NCBI RefSeq assembly: GCF_001274895.1
Contig: NZ_CP006841.1
Coordinates: 2,480,001-2,544,000, forward strand
Length of the DNA: 64,000 nucleotides
Source: Corynebacterium lactis RW2-5
GTDB lineage: Bacteria > Actinomycetota > Actinomycetes > Mycobacteriales > Mycobacteriaceae
Reading direction: 5' to 3'
This document shows, one piece after another, positions 50,902-59,005 of this stretch. The notes beneath the pieces are model-generated. The model was not told the DNA's origin, ran no database searches, and was given only the letters and a program-made list of their open reading frames with translations. Every line of letters starts with the position of its first letter. Position 1 is the stretch's first letter. The position numbers and the translations under genes are program-made.

Positions 50902-51065
50902 GACCGACTACCTTTCGAGTCTTCTCCTGTGGTTTGGAAGCCAAGTAAAGCAGCACCCGCAGACTGGCGGGGGTAGTGAACACTGTCCACCCCAGCAAAA
51001 GAACTCCGAGTTTTTCTAAATCCCCAGTTCATGAACATTTGACGACAAACATACCGGGGGTGAAA

Positions 51066-51081
51066 CGTGTTCTGCGTCACT
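51066..51081. promoter_or_regulatory. Weak GlxR-like site upstream of mmsA
   Basis: CGTGTTCTGCGTCACT keeps GTG and TCAC half-site cores with three mismatches to TGTGA-N6-TCACA, 83 bp before the mmsA ATG. A GTTCATGAAC palindrome lies near 51027. Confidence 0.25.
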
Positions 51082-51164
51082 AAAAATCTAGTTTCCAATC
51101 CGCCCCGTGAGTTAGCGTGACTGCAATCTTCCAAATAGTTCGCCCCCGGAAAGGAATCAATACT

Positions 51165-52691
51165 ATGTCCGCACCGCGCAACATCGTCCACTACGTCTCC
51201 GGCCAGGCATGGGAAGGAACCACTGGCGCTTTCCAGCCCGTTCTCAATCCATCGACAGGCAAGGAGCAGGCGCAGGTCGCTCTTGCGAATAAGGCCGACG
51301 TAGATCATGTAATCGCCGAGACTGCTGAGGCCCAGCGCGCGTGGGGTGCAGCCAACCCGCAGAAGCGCATTCGCGTCATTATGCGCTGGATCCAGCTGAT
51401 TCACGAGAACATGGACGAGCTCGCCCGCACCTTGTCGCTGGAGCACGGTAAGACCTTCCCCGACGCGAAGGGCGATATCCAGCGTGGCGTTGACGTTCTG
51501 GAATTCTCCCTCGGCGCACCCCACCAGCTGAAGGGCGAGTACTCCACCAACGTCGGCGCGGGCATCGATACCTACTCCATGCGCCAACCGCTCGGCGTCG
51601 TCGCAGGTATTACCCCGTTCAACTTCCCGGCCATGATTCCTCTGTGGAAGGCGGGCCCAGCTCTGGCCGCAGGTAATGGGTTCGTGCTGAAGCCCTCCGA
51701 GCGCGACCCTTCCGTTCCGGTACGCCTCGCCGAGCTGTTTATTGAGGCAGGCGGCCCGGAGGGGGTGTTCAACGTAGTCCACGGAGGCAAGGACGCGGTC
51801 GACGCCATCCTGAACTCCGACACCATCAAGGCCGTCGGTTTCGTGGGCTCCACCCCGATTGCCCAGTACATCTATAAGCGTTGCGCTGCCACCGGCAAGC
51901 GCGCCCAGTGCTTCGGCGGCGCGAAGAACCACGCAATTGTCCTGCCAGATGCGGATATCGAGGCCACCGCTGACACCATCATCGGCGCTGCATTTGGCTC
52001 CGCCGGCGAGCGCTGCATGGCTCTGTCGGTCGTCGTGCCCGTCGGCAGGGACACCGCGGACCGCCTGGCCGAGGCCATTGCCCGCAAAACCCCGGACCTG
52101 AACGTTGGCCACTGCCTCGACCCGAAGGCGGACTTCGGCCCGCTGGTCACCGCCGATGCCCGCGACCGAGTCAACCGCCTCATCGGCGAGGGCATCGAGG
52201 CCGGGGCCGACCTTGTCATTGATGGCCGCAGTCTGGACATGTCGAACCAAGAGTTCGAGGGCGAGCCGCTTGCCGACGGCTTCTTCGCCGGCCCGTCCTT
52301 CTTCGACAACGTAACCCGTGACATGAGCATTTACACCGAGGAAATCTTTGGGCCTGTGCTGTGCATGGTGCGCGCGGAGACCCTGGAGGAGGCAATCTCC
52401 CTGCCGGATGAGCACATTTACGGCAATGGCGTGGCGATTTTCACTTCTAACGGCGGCGCAGCACGCGACTTCGCCGAGAAGGTCCAGGTCGGAATGGTCG
52501 GCATCAACGTGCCAATCCCGGTTCCGATTGCGTACCACACCTTTGGCGGTTGGAAGGCATCCGGCTTCGGTGACCTCAACCAGCACGGCCCGGACTCCTT
52601 CCGCTTCTACACCAAGACCAAGACCGTCACCACCAAGTGGCCGGACGAGTCGCATGCAGGCCCCCAGTTCACCATGCCGGTCATGAACTAA
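51165..52691 (+). CDS. mmsA: Methylmalonate-semialdehyde dehydrogenase (acylating)
   Basis: A 508-residue CoA-acylating aldehyde dehydrogenase. The start is ATG 51165 (MSAPRNIVHYVSG) behind GGAAAGGAATC. It has PFNFPAMIPLWKAGPALAAG (151-170), KPSERDPSVP, GFVGSTPIAQYIY, and the nucleophile C284 in SAGERCMALSVVV. As in MmsA enzymes, the usual general-base glutamate is replaced: the segment reads CFGGAKNHAIVLPDAD instead of ELGGKNP. It converts methylmalonate or malonate semialdehyde to propionyl- or acetyl-CoA in valine catabolism (and inositol breakdown in relatives). mmsB follows after 32 bp, confirming the valine assignment. A dispersed 11-mer copy is at 52268. Confidence 0.95.
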   Translation: MSAPRNIVHYVSGQAWEGTTGAFQPVLNPSTGKEQAQVALANKADVDHVIAETAEAQRAWGAANPQKRIRVIMRWIQLIHENMDELARTLSLEHGKTFPDAKGDIQRGVDVLEFSLGAPHQLKGEYSTNVGAGIDTYSMRQPLGVVAGITPFNFPAMIPLWKAGPALAAGNGFVLKPSERDPSVPVRLAELFIEAGGPEGVFNVVHGGKDAVDAILNSDTIKAVGFVGSTPIAQYIYKRCAATGKRAQCFGGAKNHAIVLPDADIEATADTIIGAAFGSAGERCMALSVVVPVGRDTADRLAEAIARKTPDLNVGHCLDPKADFGPLVTADARDRVNRLIGEGIEAGADLVIDGRSLDMSNQEFEGEPLADGFFAGPSFFDNVTRDMSIYTEEIFGPVLCMVRAETLEEAISLPDEHIYGNGVAIFTSNGGAARDFAEKVQVGMVGINVPIPVPIAYHTFGGWKASGFGDLNQHGPDSFRFYTKTKTVTTKWPDESHAGPQFTMPVMN

Positions 52692-52723
52692 CCCGGCCCA
52701 GAAGAAGAAAGGACTTATCCACC

Positions 52724-53617
52724 ATGAGCACTATCGCATTCATTGGACTCGGAAAAATGGGCGGCCCCATGGCCGCGAACCTCGCCAAGGCAGAACACGA
52801 CGTCCGGGGCTTCGACCTTTCCGATCAGGCCCGCGCCGCAGCCGAGGAAGCCGGCTCTACCACCTTCGATTCGGCAGTTGCGGCCGCCGAAGGCGCCGAA
52901 GTAGTTATCACCATGCTCCCGAACGGCGGCCTGGTCAAGCAGGTTATCGGGGAGATTCTCCAGAGCACGGAAGACTCCGCTCAGAAGCCGGGCCTCTTCA
53001 TCGACTCCTCCACCATCGCAGTCACCGAAGCCCGAGAAATTGCTGAGCTCGTTCAAGCCGCTGGCTCCCACTTCGTTGACGCTCCGGTCTCTGGGGGCAT
53101 GTCGGGAGCACAGGCCGGCACCCTGGCATTCATGGTCGGAGGCGACAGCGCCGACTTCGATGCCGCTCACCCGTTGCTCGAGGTCATGGGCCGCTCGATT
53201 ACCCACTGCGGTGGTATCGGCAATGGACAGGCAGTCAAGGCCTGCAACAACATGATTCTCGCAGTCCACCAGATTGCGCTTGCGGAGGCACTTGTGCTCG
53301 GTGAGCGACTTGGACTCGACCACCAGGCGTTTTTCGACGTTGTCTCCAACGCCACCGGCGCTTCCTGGGCGCTAACCACCAACGCCCCGGTCCCCGATGT
53401 GGTCCCCACCTCCCCGGCGAACAACGACTTCGCCCCGGGCTTCGCCTCGGCGCTCATGCTCAAGGACCTCAAGCTGGCAATGGCCTCTGCCGAAAAGACC
53501 CACACCGACACCACCTTGGGCCGCATCGCCGCTGGTCAGTACGCCGACTTCGTCGACGCGGGCAACGGTGGGCTGGACTTCTCCGCAATCATCAACGAGA
53601 TCCGCGCCAAGAAGTAG
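52724..53617 (+). CDS. mmsB: 3-hydroxyisobutyrate dehydrogenase
   Basis: A 297-residue beta-hydroxyacid dehydrogenase. The start is ATG 52724 (MSTIAFIGLGKMGGPMAANL), about 13 nt after GAAAGGAC. The NAD-binding GLGKMG (8-13), the substrate-binding DAPVSGGMSGAQAGTLAFMV (119-138) and the catalytic K172 in GNGQAVKACNNM are present, with FAPGFASALMLKDLKLA near the C-terminus. It oxidises 3-hydroxyisobutyrate to methylmalonate semialdehyde, the substrate of MmsA upstream. The gene is convergent with a TetR gene, 72 bp away. Confidence 0.95.
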   Translation: MSTIAFIGLGKMGGPMAANLAKAEHDVRGFDLSDQARAAAEEAGSTTFDSAVAAAEGAEVVITMLPNGGLVKQVIGEILQSTEDSAQKPGLFIDSSTIAVTEAREIAELVQAAGSHFVDAPVSGGMSGAQAGTLAFMVGGDSADFDAAHPLLEVMGRSITHCGGIGNGQAVKACNNMILAVHQIALAEALVLGERLGLDHQAFFDVVSNATGASWALTTNAPVPDVVPTSPANNDFAPGFASALMLKDLKLAMASAEKTHTDTTLGRIAAGQYADFVDAGNGGLDFSAIINEIRAKK

Positions 53618-53676
53618 GCACCTTTCCCGCCACGTATTGCGCCAGTTTTCGCTTGGCCATGTCGCAACGTTCGCGA

Positions 53677-53687
53677 CGTCGGCAAGC
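53677..53687 (+). repeat. Intergenic copy of the dispersed 11-mer CGTCGGCAAGC
   Basis: An exact copy between the convergent stops of mmsB and the TetR gene, 3 bp from the latter. A small hairpin (GTCGC...GCGAC) overlaps it. Confidence 0.85.
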
Positions 53688-53689
53688 GG

Positions 53690-54283
53690 CTAGTCGCTTC
53701 CATCAATAATCGACTGGAATATCCCGGCGTAGTGATCCTCCACGGCGGCCTGGTCCAGCAGGCGGAACTCCGAATCGCCGAAGCGACGCATCAGGGATAA
53801 CCCGAGAATCAGCGCCAAGGCTGACTGAGCCCGAAGCTCCGGCGAAGGGTTAGGGTGCGGCGCCTCATCCCTAATGCGCCGCGCCAACACCTCGAGAAGA
53901 TCCGTGCGGATTTTCTTGCCGATTGCGCTGAGTGTGCCATCATCGCCGCTGGCTACAGATATAGTCCGGGCCATCGAGTAATGAGCGGTATGTGGCGCGG
54001 TCAGGGTTTCCACGACAGCGGTCCGCCCCAGGCGATCAAACGGTCCCGCGAAAAGCTGCGAAGAAGAGGCTGTGAAGTCCACCGTCTGGGCGAACAAGGT
54101 CTGCTTGTTCTGGAAGTGCTTGACGATCAGCGCCACGCTGACCTGGGCCTCTGCAGCAATGTCGCGCAAAGACACATTCCCATAGGCGTCCAGGCTGAAC
54201 AGACGCTGCGAGCACACCAAAATGCGCGTGCGCGTATCCGATGGCTGTGCGACTTCGGTGGAGTCTTCGGGACGGTGCGACAT
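53690..54283 (-). CDS. TetR-family transcriptional regulator
   Basis: A 197-residue TetR protein. The helix-turn-helix covers about 17-62: RTRILVCSQRLFSLDAYGNV, SLRDIAAEAQVSVALIVKHF and QNKQTLFAQTVDF. The C-terminal domain (TetR_C-like, with ALALILGLSLMRRFGD) should bind an unknown ligand. It lies between mmsAB (convergent) and the SdaC-type transporter upstream on the same strand (44-bp gap), so it could control either. I cannot point to its operator. The start ATG at 54283 has only a weak ribosome-binding site. Confidence 0.85.
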   Translation of the reverse strand: MSHRPEDSTEVAQPSDTRTRILVCSQRLFSLDAYGNVSLRDIAAEAQVSVALIVKHFQNKQTLFAQTVDFTASSSQLFAGPFDRLGRTAVVETLTAPHTAHYSMARTISVASGDDGTLSAIGKKIRTDLLEVLARRIRDEAPHPNPSPELRAQSALALILGLSLMRRFGDSEFRLLDQAAVEDHYAGIFQSIIDGSD

Positions 54284-54327
54284 GCAGCAATTCTATCCGC
54301 GGGGACACACCACTATGCCCAACTCCC

Positions 54328-55611
54328 CTAGTTGAAAATGCCCCACACGGTCGCGATGAGAACAACGACGCCCATCGCGGCCACAAAGTAGTTGCTGGTA
54401 GCCCCACGGAACCGGCGGAGAGCCTCGACCTTACGGATCGCCACCATGGGCAACAAGTAGGTCATAAAGGCGAAGAAAATGCCGCCCACCAGCGAAATCA
54501 TGTCCAAAATCGACGGGTTGAAAACACCGACCAGCGTCGCACAGACGAAGATAAAGAAGTAGGTCGCCAGGTCGAGAGAGCGCCCACTCTTCCCGCTCTT
54601 TTCGCCCATTCGCTTGACGACGCCCGGCGCCGCCACCCGGGCCAGGTACTGGGTGCCTTCCACGGTACCCAGAGCGTGGCCGAAGTAGGACGAAGCAATG
54701 GCGCAGACGACGATGATCGGCGCGATGTAAGCCATGAACGGCGTGCCGGTTACGTTGGCGAAATAGGACAGGACGGGGAGGTTCTGGGCCTCCGCCTCAC
54801 GCATGCCGTCCGCACCCAGCGCCAGCGCGCAGGACCAAACGAAGAACATGGTGAAAACGGTCAGCAGCAGCGTGGAGTAACCAATTACTCGGCTGGACTG
54901 CTGCTGGTGATCCGGGCCATACTCGTTCTCCATCCCCAGCGAGAATTGCGACAGCGCCGCGACGAAGCTAAACGAGAACACCAGCACTGGCAGGATGAGA
55001 ATTACCGAGGTAACAACGCCCCAGGCGGATGTGTCGCCGGCCTGCATGAAGGACTCGAGGTCCCACTTCGGAATCAGGTAAACGGACACCGCGGCCAGAG
55101 CAATGATTAGCGGGTAGACAACAAACTGGGCAACTGCGAGCATGATTCGTCGGCCGAAGGCGAGCCCGGCTGTCATTAGGCCAACGAGCACAGGCGCGAG
55201 CACCCAGCGTGAGAGCTCCGGCCCGCCGAGCTGGTTGACAATGAAACTCTCGACCGTATTTACGATGCTCACGCCGTAGATAAGGACGACGGGAAAAATG
55301 GTGAACCAATAAATCGCCGCGAGTACCAGCCCGGCGCGCGGTCCGAAGAACTCGCGCAGGACTTCCAGTACGTCCTTGCCCTGCGTCGGCGAGTACCCGA
55401 CCATCCTCTCGAAGGCACGATGCGCGAAGAACGTCATCGGGCCGATCAGAACCGTAGCGATAAGCAGCGGCCAGAACCCGAAGCTGCCCGCGTTGATGGG
55501 TAGGAAGAGGATTCCGGCGCCGACGGCCGTGCCGAATAGCGTGATGGTCCACTGGGCGTTGACGCGCTTCTTCGCCTGCGGGACGGAAGAAGAGGCAAGT
55601 TTTCCGGACAT
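54328..55611 (-). CDS. HAAAP-family amino acid transporter (SdaC/serine-type)
   Basis: A 427-residue transporter with about eleven membrane segments. The opening WTITLFGTAVGAGILFLPIN and GPMTFFAHRAFERMV, then VFSFSFVAALSQFSLGMENE and SYFGHALGTVEGTQYL, are typical of the hydroxy/aromatic amino acid permease family, closest in wording to the serine transporter SdaC. It would be a proton- or sodium-coupled serine or threonine importer. ATG follows GAAAGGCTCACC. No serine deaminase gene is nearby. The 145-bp upstream region holds an imperfect inverted repeat (55681-55714). Confidence 0.87.
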   Translation of the reverse strand: MSGKLASSSVPQAKKRVNAQWTITLFGTAVGAGILFLPINAGSFGFWPLLIATVLIGPMTFFAHRAFERMVGYSPTQGKDVLEVLREFFGPRAGLVLAAIYWFTIFPVVLIYGVSIVNTVESFIVNQLGGPELSRWVLAPVLVGLMTAGLAFGRRIMLAVAQFVVYPLIIALAAVSVYLIPKWDLESFMQAGDTSAWGVVTSVILILPVLVFSFSFVAALSQFSLGMENEYGPDHQQQSSRVIGYSTLLLTVFTMFFVWSCALALGADGMREAEAQNLPVLSYFANVTGTPFMAYIAPIIVVCAIASSYFGHALGTVEGTQYLARVAAPGVVKRMGEKSGKSGRSLDLATYFFIFVCATLVGVFNPSILDMISLVGGIFFAFMTYLLPMVAIRKVEALRRFRGATSNYFVAAMGVVVLIATVWGIFN

Positions 55612-55680
55612 GGTGAGCCTTTCACGAGCGACCTCACCTGTGCGGAGGCCGCTCTTGCGCCAGGGTCACACTTGGTGCCG

Positions 55681-55714
55681 TGTTACCTGGCTTACATTTC
55701 GTACCCAGATAACA
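55681..55714. promoter_or_regulatory. Imperfect inverted repeat upstream of the SdaC-type gene
   Basis: TGTTACCTGG (55681-55690) and CCAGATAACA (55705-55714) pair over ten bases with one mismatch, 70 bp before the transporter ATG: an operator candidate. A second small hairpin, ATTGGCG-TAGCT-CGCCAAT (55723-55741), lies between it and the stop of the flavin oxidoreductase gene and may end that transcript, although no T-run follows. Confidence 0.35.
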
Positions 55715-55756
55715 ATATTCGTATTGGCGTAGCTCGCCAATTCCCCTTTTGGCGAC

Positions 55757-56803
55757 CTACTCCCCGTCCGCAATCATGTCACGCACCATCGGCACGACCT
55801 TAGTGCCGTATAGCTCGATACTTTTCAGAATCGCCTCCTGCGAACCGGTACCGATTTTCAGGTCGAAGGAGTCCGCGCCCAGGGCCTTGATTCCCTTCGT
55901 GATCTTGCGAGCCACCGTCTCCGGCGAGCCAACAAAAAGTGCACCGCTGCGCAGCTCGTGATTGAAGCGCTCCGGAGTCATCGCGCCCCAACCACGCTCA
56001 TTGCCCAGGCGGGTGACGTGCGCGACGTGCTTTTCATAGAACGCCTCGACCGCCTCCTCGTCGGTGTCAGCCACCAACCCGTGGCTGTGCCACCCCACGG
56101 ACTTGCCCGGCTCGTGGCCGAACTCTTCCTGGGCGCGCCGATACAGGTCGGCGAATGGCGCGAACCTGCTCACGGCACCGCCGATGATGGCCAGCCTGAG
56201 CCCCAGGTCGTGCTTCGCCGCGCGCACCACAGACTGCGGCGAACCGCCAACCGCGACATAAATCGGCATCTTATCCTTGTCCAGCGGAGGCCAGATTTCC
56301 TGCTCCTCAAGACTCTGGGTGTGCTTACCCTGCCAGGTAACAGGCCGATTATTCACAATCTCGACGAGCATGCCCAGCTTCTCTTCGAATAGCTCCTCGT
56401 AATCAGACAGGGAGTAGCCAAAGAGCGGGAACGACTCAATAAAGGACCCGCGCCCAACCGTCAGCTGTACGCGATTGCCCGACAGCGCCTGAATAGTAGA
56501 AAAGCGCTCGTAAATACGCACCGGGTCATCCGAGCTCAGCACGATAACCGCGGTGCCGAGATGAATGTTCTCAGTGACGCCGGCAATGTGAGACAGCACG
56601 GTATCCGGCGCACTAATTCCGTAATCATCGCGGTGATGCTCACCGACATTAAAGGTGTAGAGCCCAACCTGGTCTGCGAGTTTCGCCTGTTCAACTACAT
56701 TTTTAAGCCCCTTGACGTAGTCACCATCCGTAACATCGCCGAAGGTGTCGAGGCCAAACTTGAGGTCTTCCGGATTTACTAGCAAATTTTGTTGACGTGT
56801 CAT
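55757..56803 (-). CDS. Luciferase-like (LLM) flavin-dependent monooxygenase/oxidoreductase
   Basis: A 348-residue protein of the bacterial luciferase superfamily, read from ATG 56803 (MTRQQNLLVNPEDLKFGLDT) with GGA 7 nt upstream; ATG 56812 is also in frame. Characteristic parts are LYTFNVGEHHRDDYGISAPD, IHLGTAVIVLSSDDPVRIYE, VGRGSFIESFPLFGYSL and PIYVAVGGSPQSVVRAA. These TIM-barrel enzymes use reduced FMN (or F420) and oxygen on a variety of substrates, not known here. It is divergent from an F420/NADP-oxidoreductase-like gene at 56911; the two may share the 107-bp promoter region. Confidence 0.85.
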   Translation of the reverse strand: MTRQQNLLVNPEDLKFGLDTFGDVTDGDYVKGLKNVVEQAKLADQVGLYTFNVGEHHRDDYGISAPDTVLSHIAGVTENIHLGTAVIVLSSDDPVRIYERFSTIQALSGNRVQLTVGRGSFIESFPLFGYSLSDYEELFEEKLGMLVEIVNNRPVTWQGKHTQSLEEQEIWPPLDKDKMPIYVAVGGSPQSVVRAAKHDLGLRLAIIGGAVSRFAPFADLYRRAQEEFGHEPGKSVGWHSHGLVADTDEEAVEAFYEKHVAHVTRLGNERGWGAMTPERFNHELRSGALFVGSPETVARKITKGIKALGADSFDLKIGTGSQEAILKSIELYGTKVVPMVRDMIADGE

Positions 56804-56910
56804 ATTATCCATAACTAGAACAATACAACGCTTATTCCCGAGCCGAAACGCGGGCCGACAACCGCTTACCCCCGCCCCACTCACAATCATCACCACGAAG
56901 GACAAAATCC

Positions 56911-57549
56911 ATGAACGCAACCACCCCACCGGACATTCAGACCATCGGCATCGTAGGCGTCGGCAAGCTGGGCTCCGCTCTCGGACAAGTCGCCGCCGCG
57001 GCTGGCTTCAAAATTCTCACCACATCCCGCCCGGGCCCCATGCGCGAGGCAATCATCTCCACCGTGCTGCCCACCGCCACCGTCGTCGACTATGAAGAGC
57101 TAGCTTCGCTTGCCGACGTCGTCATCTTCGCGATCCCGAATACACAGGTGGCGAACTTCGACCTTTCCAAAGTACGCGGAACAATTATCGACGCCACCAA
57201 CCCCTGGGAGGCCACCGGAACCGACTCCGCAGAGTCCGTAACAACGGCGGACCTCGCCAAGCGATTCCCAGGGGCCCACATCGCCAAGACACTAAACCAC
57301 GTCTCCTACGAGGAACTGCTTAGCGATTACCGAACCCCGGAAGAAATCGCCGAAGGCGCGCCGCGCCGAGCGATCGCAGTCATGTCGACAGACCCTGCGG
57401 CCCTCGAGGCCGCACGAGCAACAGTCGAAGCCTTCGGATTTGAACCGGTGCCCGTTGACGTGAGCGTCGGCAAGCGATTCAGACCCGACGGCGACCTTTT
57501 CGGAGTATGGCTATCTGCAGACCAGATGAGGCAGGCGGTCGAGGAATAG
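56911..57549 (+). CDS. NADP-oxidoreductase, F420-dependent-like (Rossmann reductase)
   Basis: A 212-residue protein with one N-terminal Rossmann domain: IQTIGIVGVGKLGSALGQVA (9-28), ADVVIFAIPNTQV, IIDATNPWEAT and the C-terminal GVWLSADQM. It resembles the F420:NADP oxidoreductase / ProC-like NAD(P)-binding family. Corynebacteria are generally thought not to make F420, so a different partner cofactor (flavin or another NADP substrate) is likely. Divergent from the LLM flavoprotein gene, which may use the reducing power. Two dispersed 11-mers in different reading frames and orientations (56958, 57108) and a third at 57465 lie in this short gene, the densest cluster in the window. Confidence 0.75.
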   Translation: MNATTPPDIQTIGIVGVGKLGSALGQVAAAAGFKILTTSRPGPMREAIISTVLPTATVVDYEELASLADVVIFAIPNTQVANFDLSKVRGTIIDATNPWEATGTDSAESVTTADLAKRFPGAHIAKTLNHVSYEELLSDYRTPEEIAEGAPRRAIAVMSTDPAALEAARATVEAFGFEPVPVDVSVGKRFRPDGDLFGVWLSADQMRQAVEE

Positions 57550-57571
57550 AGGCGCCGACTAGAGCCTAGGA

Positions 57572-58633
57572 CTAGTAGCGAATGGCCATGCGACCATCAA
57601 TCTTGCCCTGCCGCATCAGCTCGAAGACATCGTTAATTTCGTGCAGCGAGCACTCCTTAACGGTCGGCTTGACCAGCCCGCGGGCGTAGAAGTCGAGAGC
57701 CTCGGCCATATCCTGGCGCGTGCCGACCAGCGAACCACGAATAGTGAGATTGCGGAAGACAATGTCGAACACACTCGCCGGGAACTCCCCCGGCGGAAGG
57801 CCATTGAAAACAATGGTTCCATCGCGGCGCGCCATACCAAGAGCCTGGCCGAACGCATCCTTATGGACAGCAGTGACCAGAATGCCGTGAGCTCCACCAT
57901 CGGTATAGGCCTGAACCGCCTGGACCGGATCCTCATCCTTGGCGTTCACCACAAACTCGGCACCCCACTCCTTTGCGTGGTCGAGTTTGTCTTCCGCGAT
58001 ATCCACTGCAATAACGCGCATACCCATCGCCTTGGCGTACTGGACCGCCAAATGCCCCAATCCACCGACGCCAGAAACCACCATAAACTGCCCCGGCTTC
58101 GTCTCGGAAACCTTGAGACCCTTATACACAGTCACGCCGGCGCAGAGAATCGGCGCAGCCTCCAGGTAGTCCACGCCCTCCGGTATACGAGCGGCATACC
58201 GCGTGTCGACCAGCATGTACTCGCCAAAGGAACCGTCCTGAGTATAACCGCCATACTCGGCGTCGTTGCACTGAGTCTCGCGGCCGGTCCGGCAGTACTC
58301 ACAGTCACCACACGCGGACCACAGCCATGCATTGCCAACAATGTCACCCACACTGACCGAATGCTTTCCAGGGCCAAGCTCGATCACCTCGCCGATTCCC
58401 TCATGCCCCGGAATGAAAGGCGGCTCCGGCTTCACCGGCCAGTCTCCCTCTGTCGCATGCAGGTCAGTGTGGCAGACGCCGGAGGCAATCAACTTCACGA
58501 GCGCCTGATTCGGCCCCGGCTTTGGCAGATCGACGTCGCGAACATTGAGGTTTGGCCCGAATTCATCAACAACTGCGGCAGTGAACTGGGACGATTGCCC
58601 GGAACGGACACGGTCTGGCTGCACGGAGGTCAT
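57572..58633 (-). CDS. adhA: Zinc-dependent alcohol dehydrogenase AdhA
   Basis: A 353-residue medium-chain zinc alcohol dehydrogenase, from ATG 58633 (AAGGAG 10 nt upstream; an in-frame TTG at 58639 is less likely). The catalytic zinc ligands lie in ASGVCHTDLHATEGDWPVKP and GHEGIGEV, the structural zinc cysteines in ACGDCEYCRTGRETQC, and the NAD fold in VSGVGGLGHLAVQYAKAMGM. It is very close in wording to C. glutamicum AdhA, which oxidises ethanol to acetaldehyde. There the gene is controlled by RamA, RamB and GlxR. The upstream region here (58634-59005) has A/T-rich promoter-like sequence and a weak GlxR-like box. Confidence 0.95.
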   Translation of the reverse strand: MTSVQPDRVRSGQSSQFTAAVVDEFGPNLNVRDVDLPKPGPNQALVKLIASGVCHTDLHATEGDWPVKPEPPFIPGHEGIGEVIELGPGKHSVSVGDIVGNAWLWSACGDCEYCRTGRETQCNDAEYGGYTQDGSFGEYMLVDTRYAARIPEGVDYLEAAPILCAGVTVYKGLKVSETKPGQFMVVSGVGGLGHLAVQYAKAMGMRVIAVDIAEDKLDHAKEWGAEFVVNAKDEDPVQAVQAYTDGGAHGILVTAVHKDAFGQALGMARRDGTIVFNGLPPGEFPASVFDIVFRNLTIRGSLVGTRQDMAEALDFYARGLVKPTVKECSLHEINDVFELMRQGKIDGRMAIRY

Positions 58634-58756
58634 GATCAATCAACTCCTTGATTGGTCGGAAAACAACTGACGTACAACCCCACGCTTTTTGAAAACGGTT
58701 TGCATTAGCATATTTCGTTTCGTTTGTAAAACTGTGGGGCGCAAAAGTTAGCATAA

Positions 58757-58772
58757 AGTGACGCACGCCACG
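58757..58772. promoter_or_regulatory. Weak GlxR-like site in the adhA / Fe-S reductase divergent region
   Basis: AGTGACGCACGCCACG keeps GTGA and CAC with three mismatches to the consensus. It lies in the 372-bp divergent region 58634-59005, which also contains T-rich stretches (GTTTGCATTAGCATATTTCG at 58692-58711). I see no gene there; a reading from TTG 58844 into the Fe-S gene lacks a ribosome-binding site. Confidence 0.25.
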
Positions 58773-59005
58773 CTGTACACCCTTATTTTTCTAATGGAAC
58801 ATATTTAGAGCATGATCCGGGGCGGAATTAAGAAACCCATTCGTTGCGAAAATCGCCGAAAACACGCAGGTTACACCACATAGCCATGATTTCAGCACTA
58901 ATTACGGCGTTAGTTATGTACGCGTCCGTGGCTCGTGATACAACTCACAAGAGAACTATTTTCACTCAGCCATCACCCTGGCTGAGCCAGCCCAGAAGGA
59001 ACATC

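Noticed and set aside
50898..52655. A 585-codon reverse-strand frame opposite mmsA
   Set aside because: Antisense shadow of a well-supported gene; composition is not protein-like.
58844..59005. Longer N-terminus (54 residues with a hydrophobic stretch) for the Fe-S reductase
   Set aside because: It would start at a TTG without a ribosome-binding site, whereas ATG 59006 has AGAAGGA at good spacing and matches the family start.
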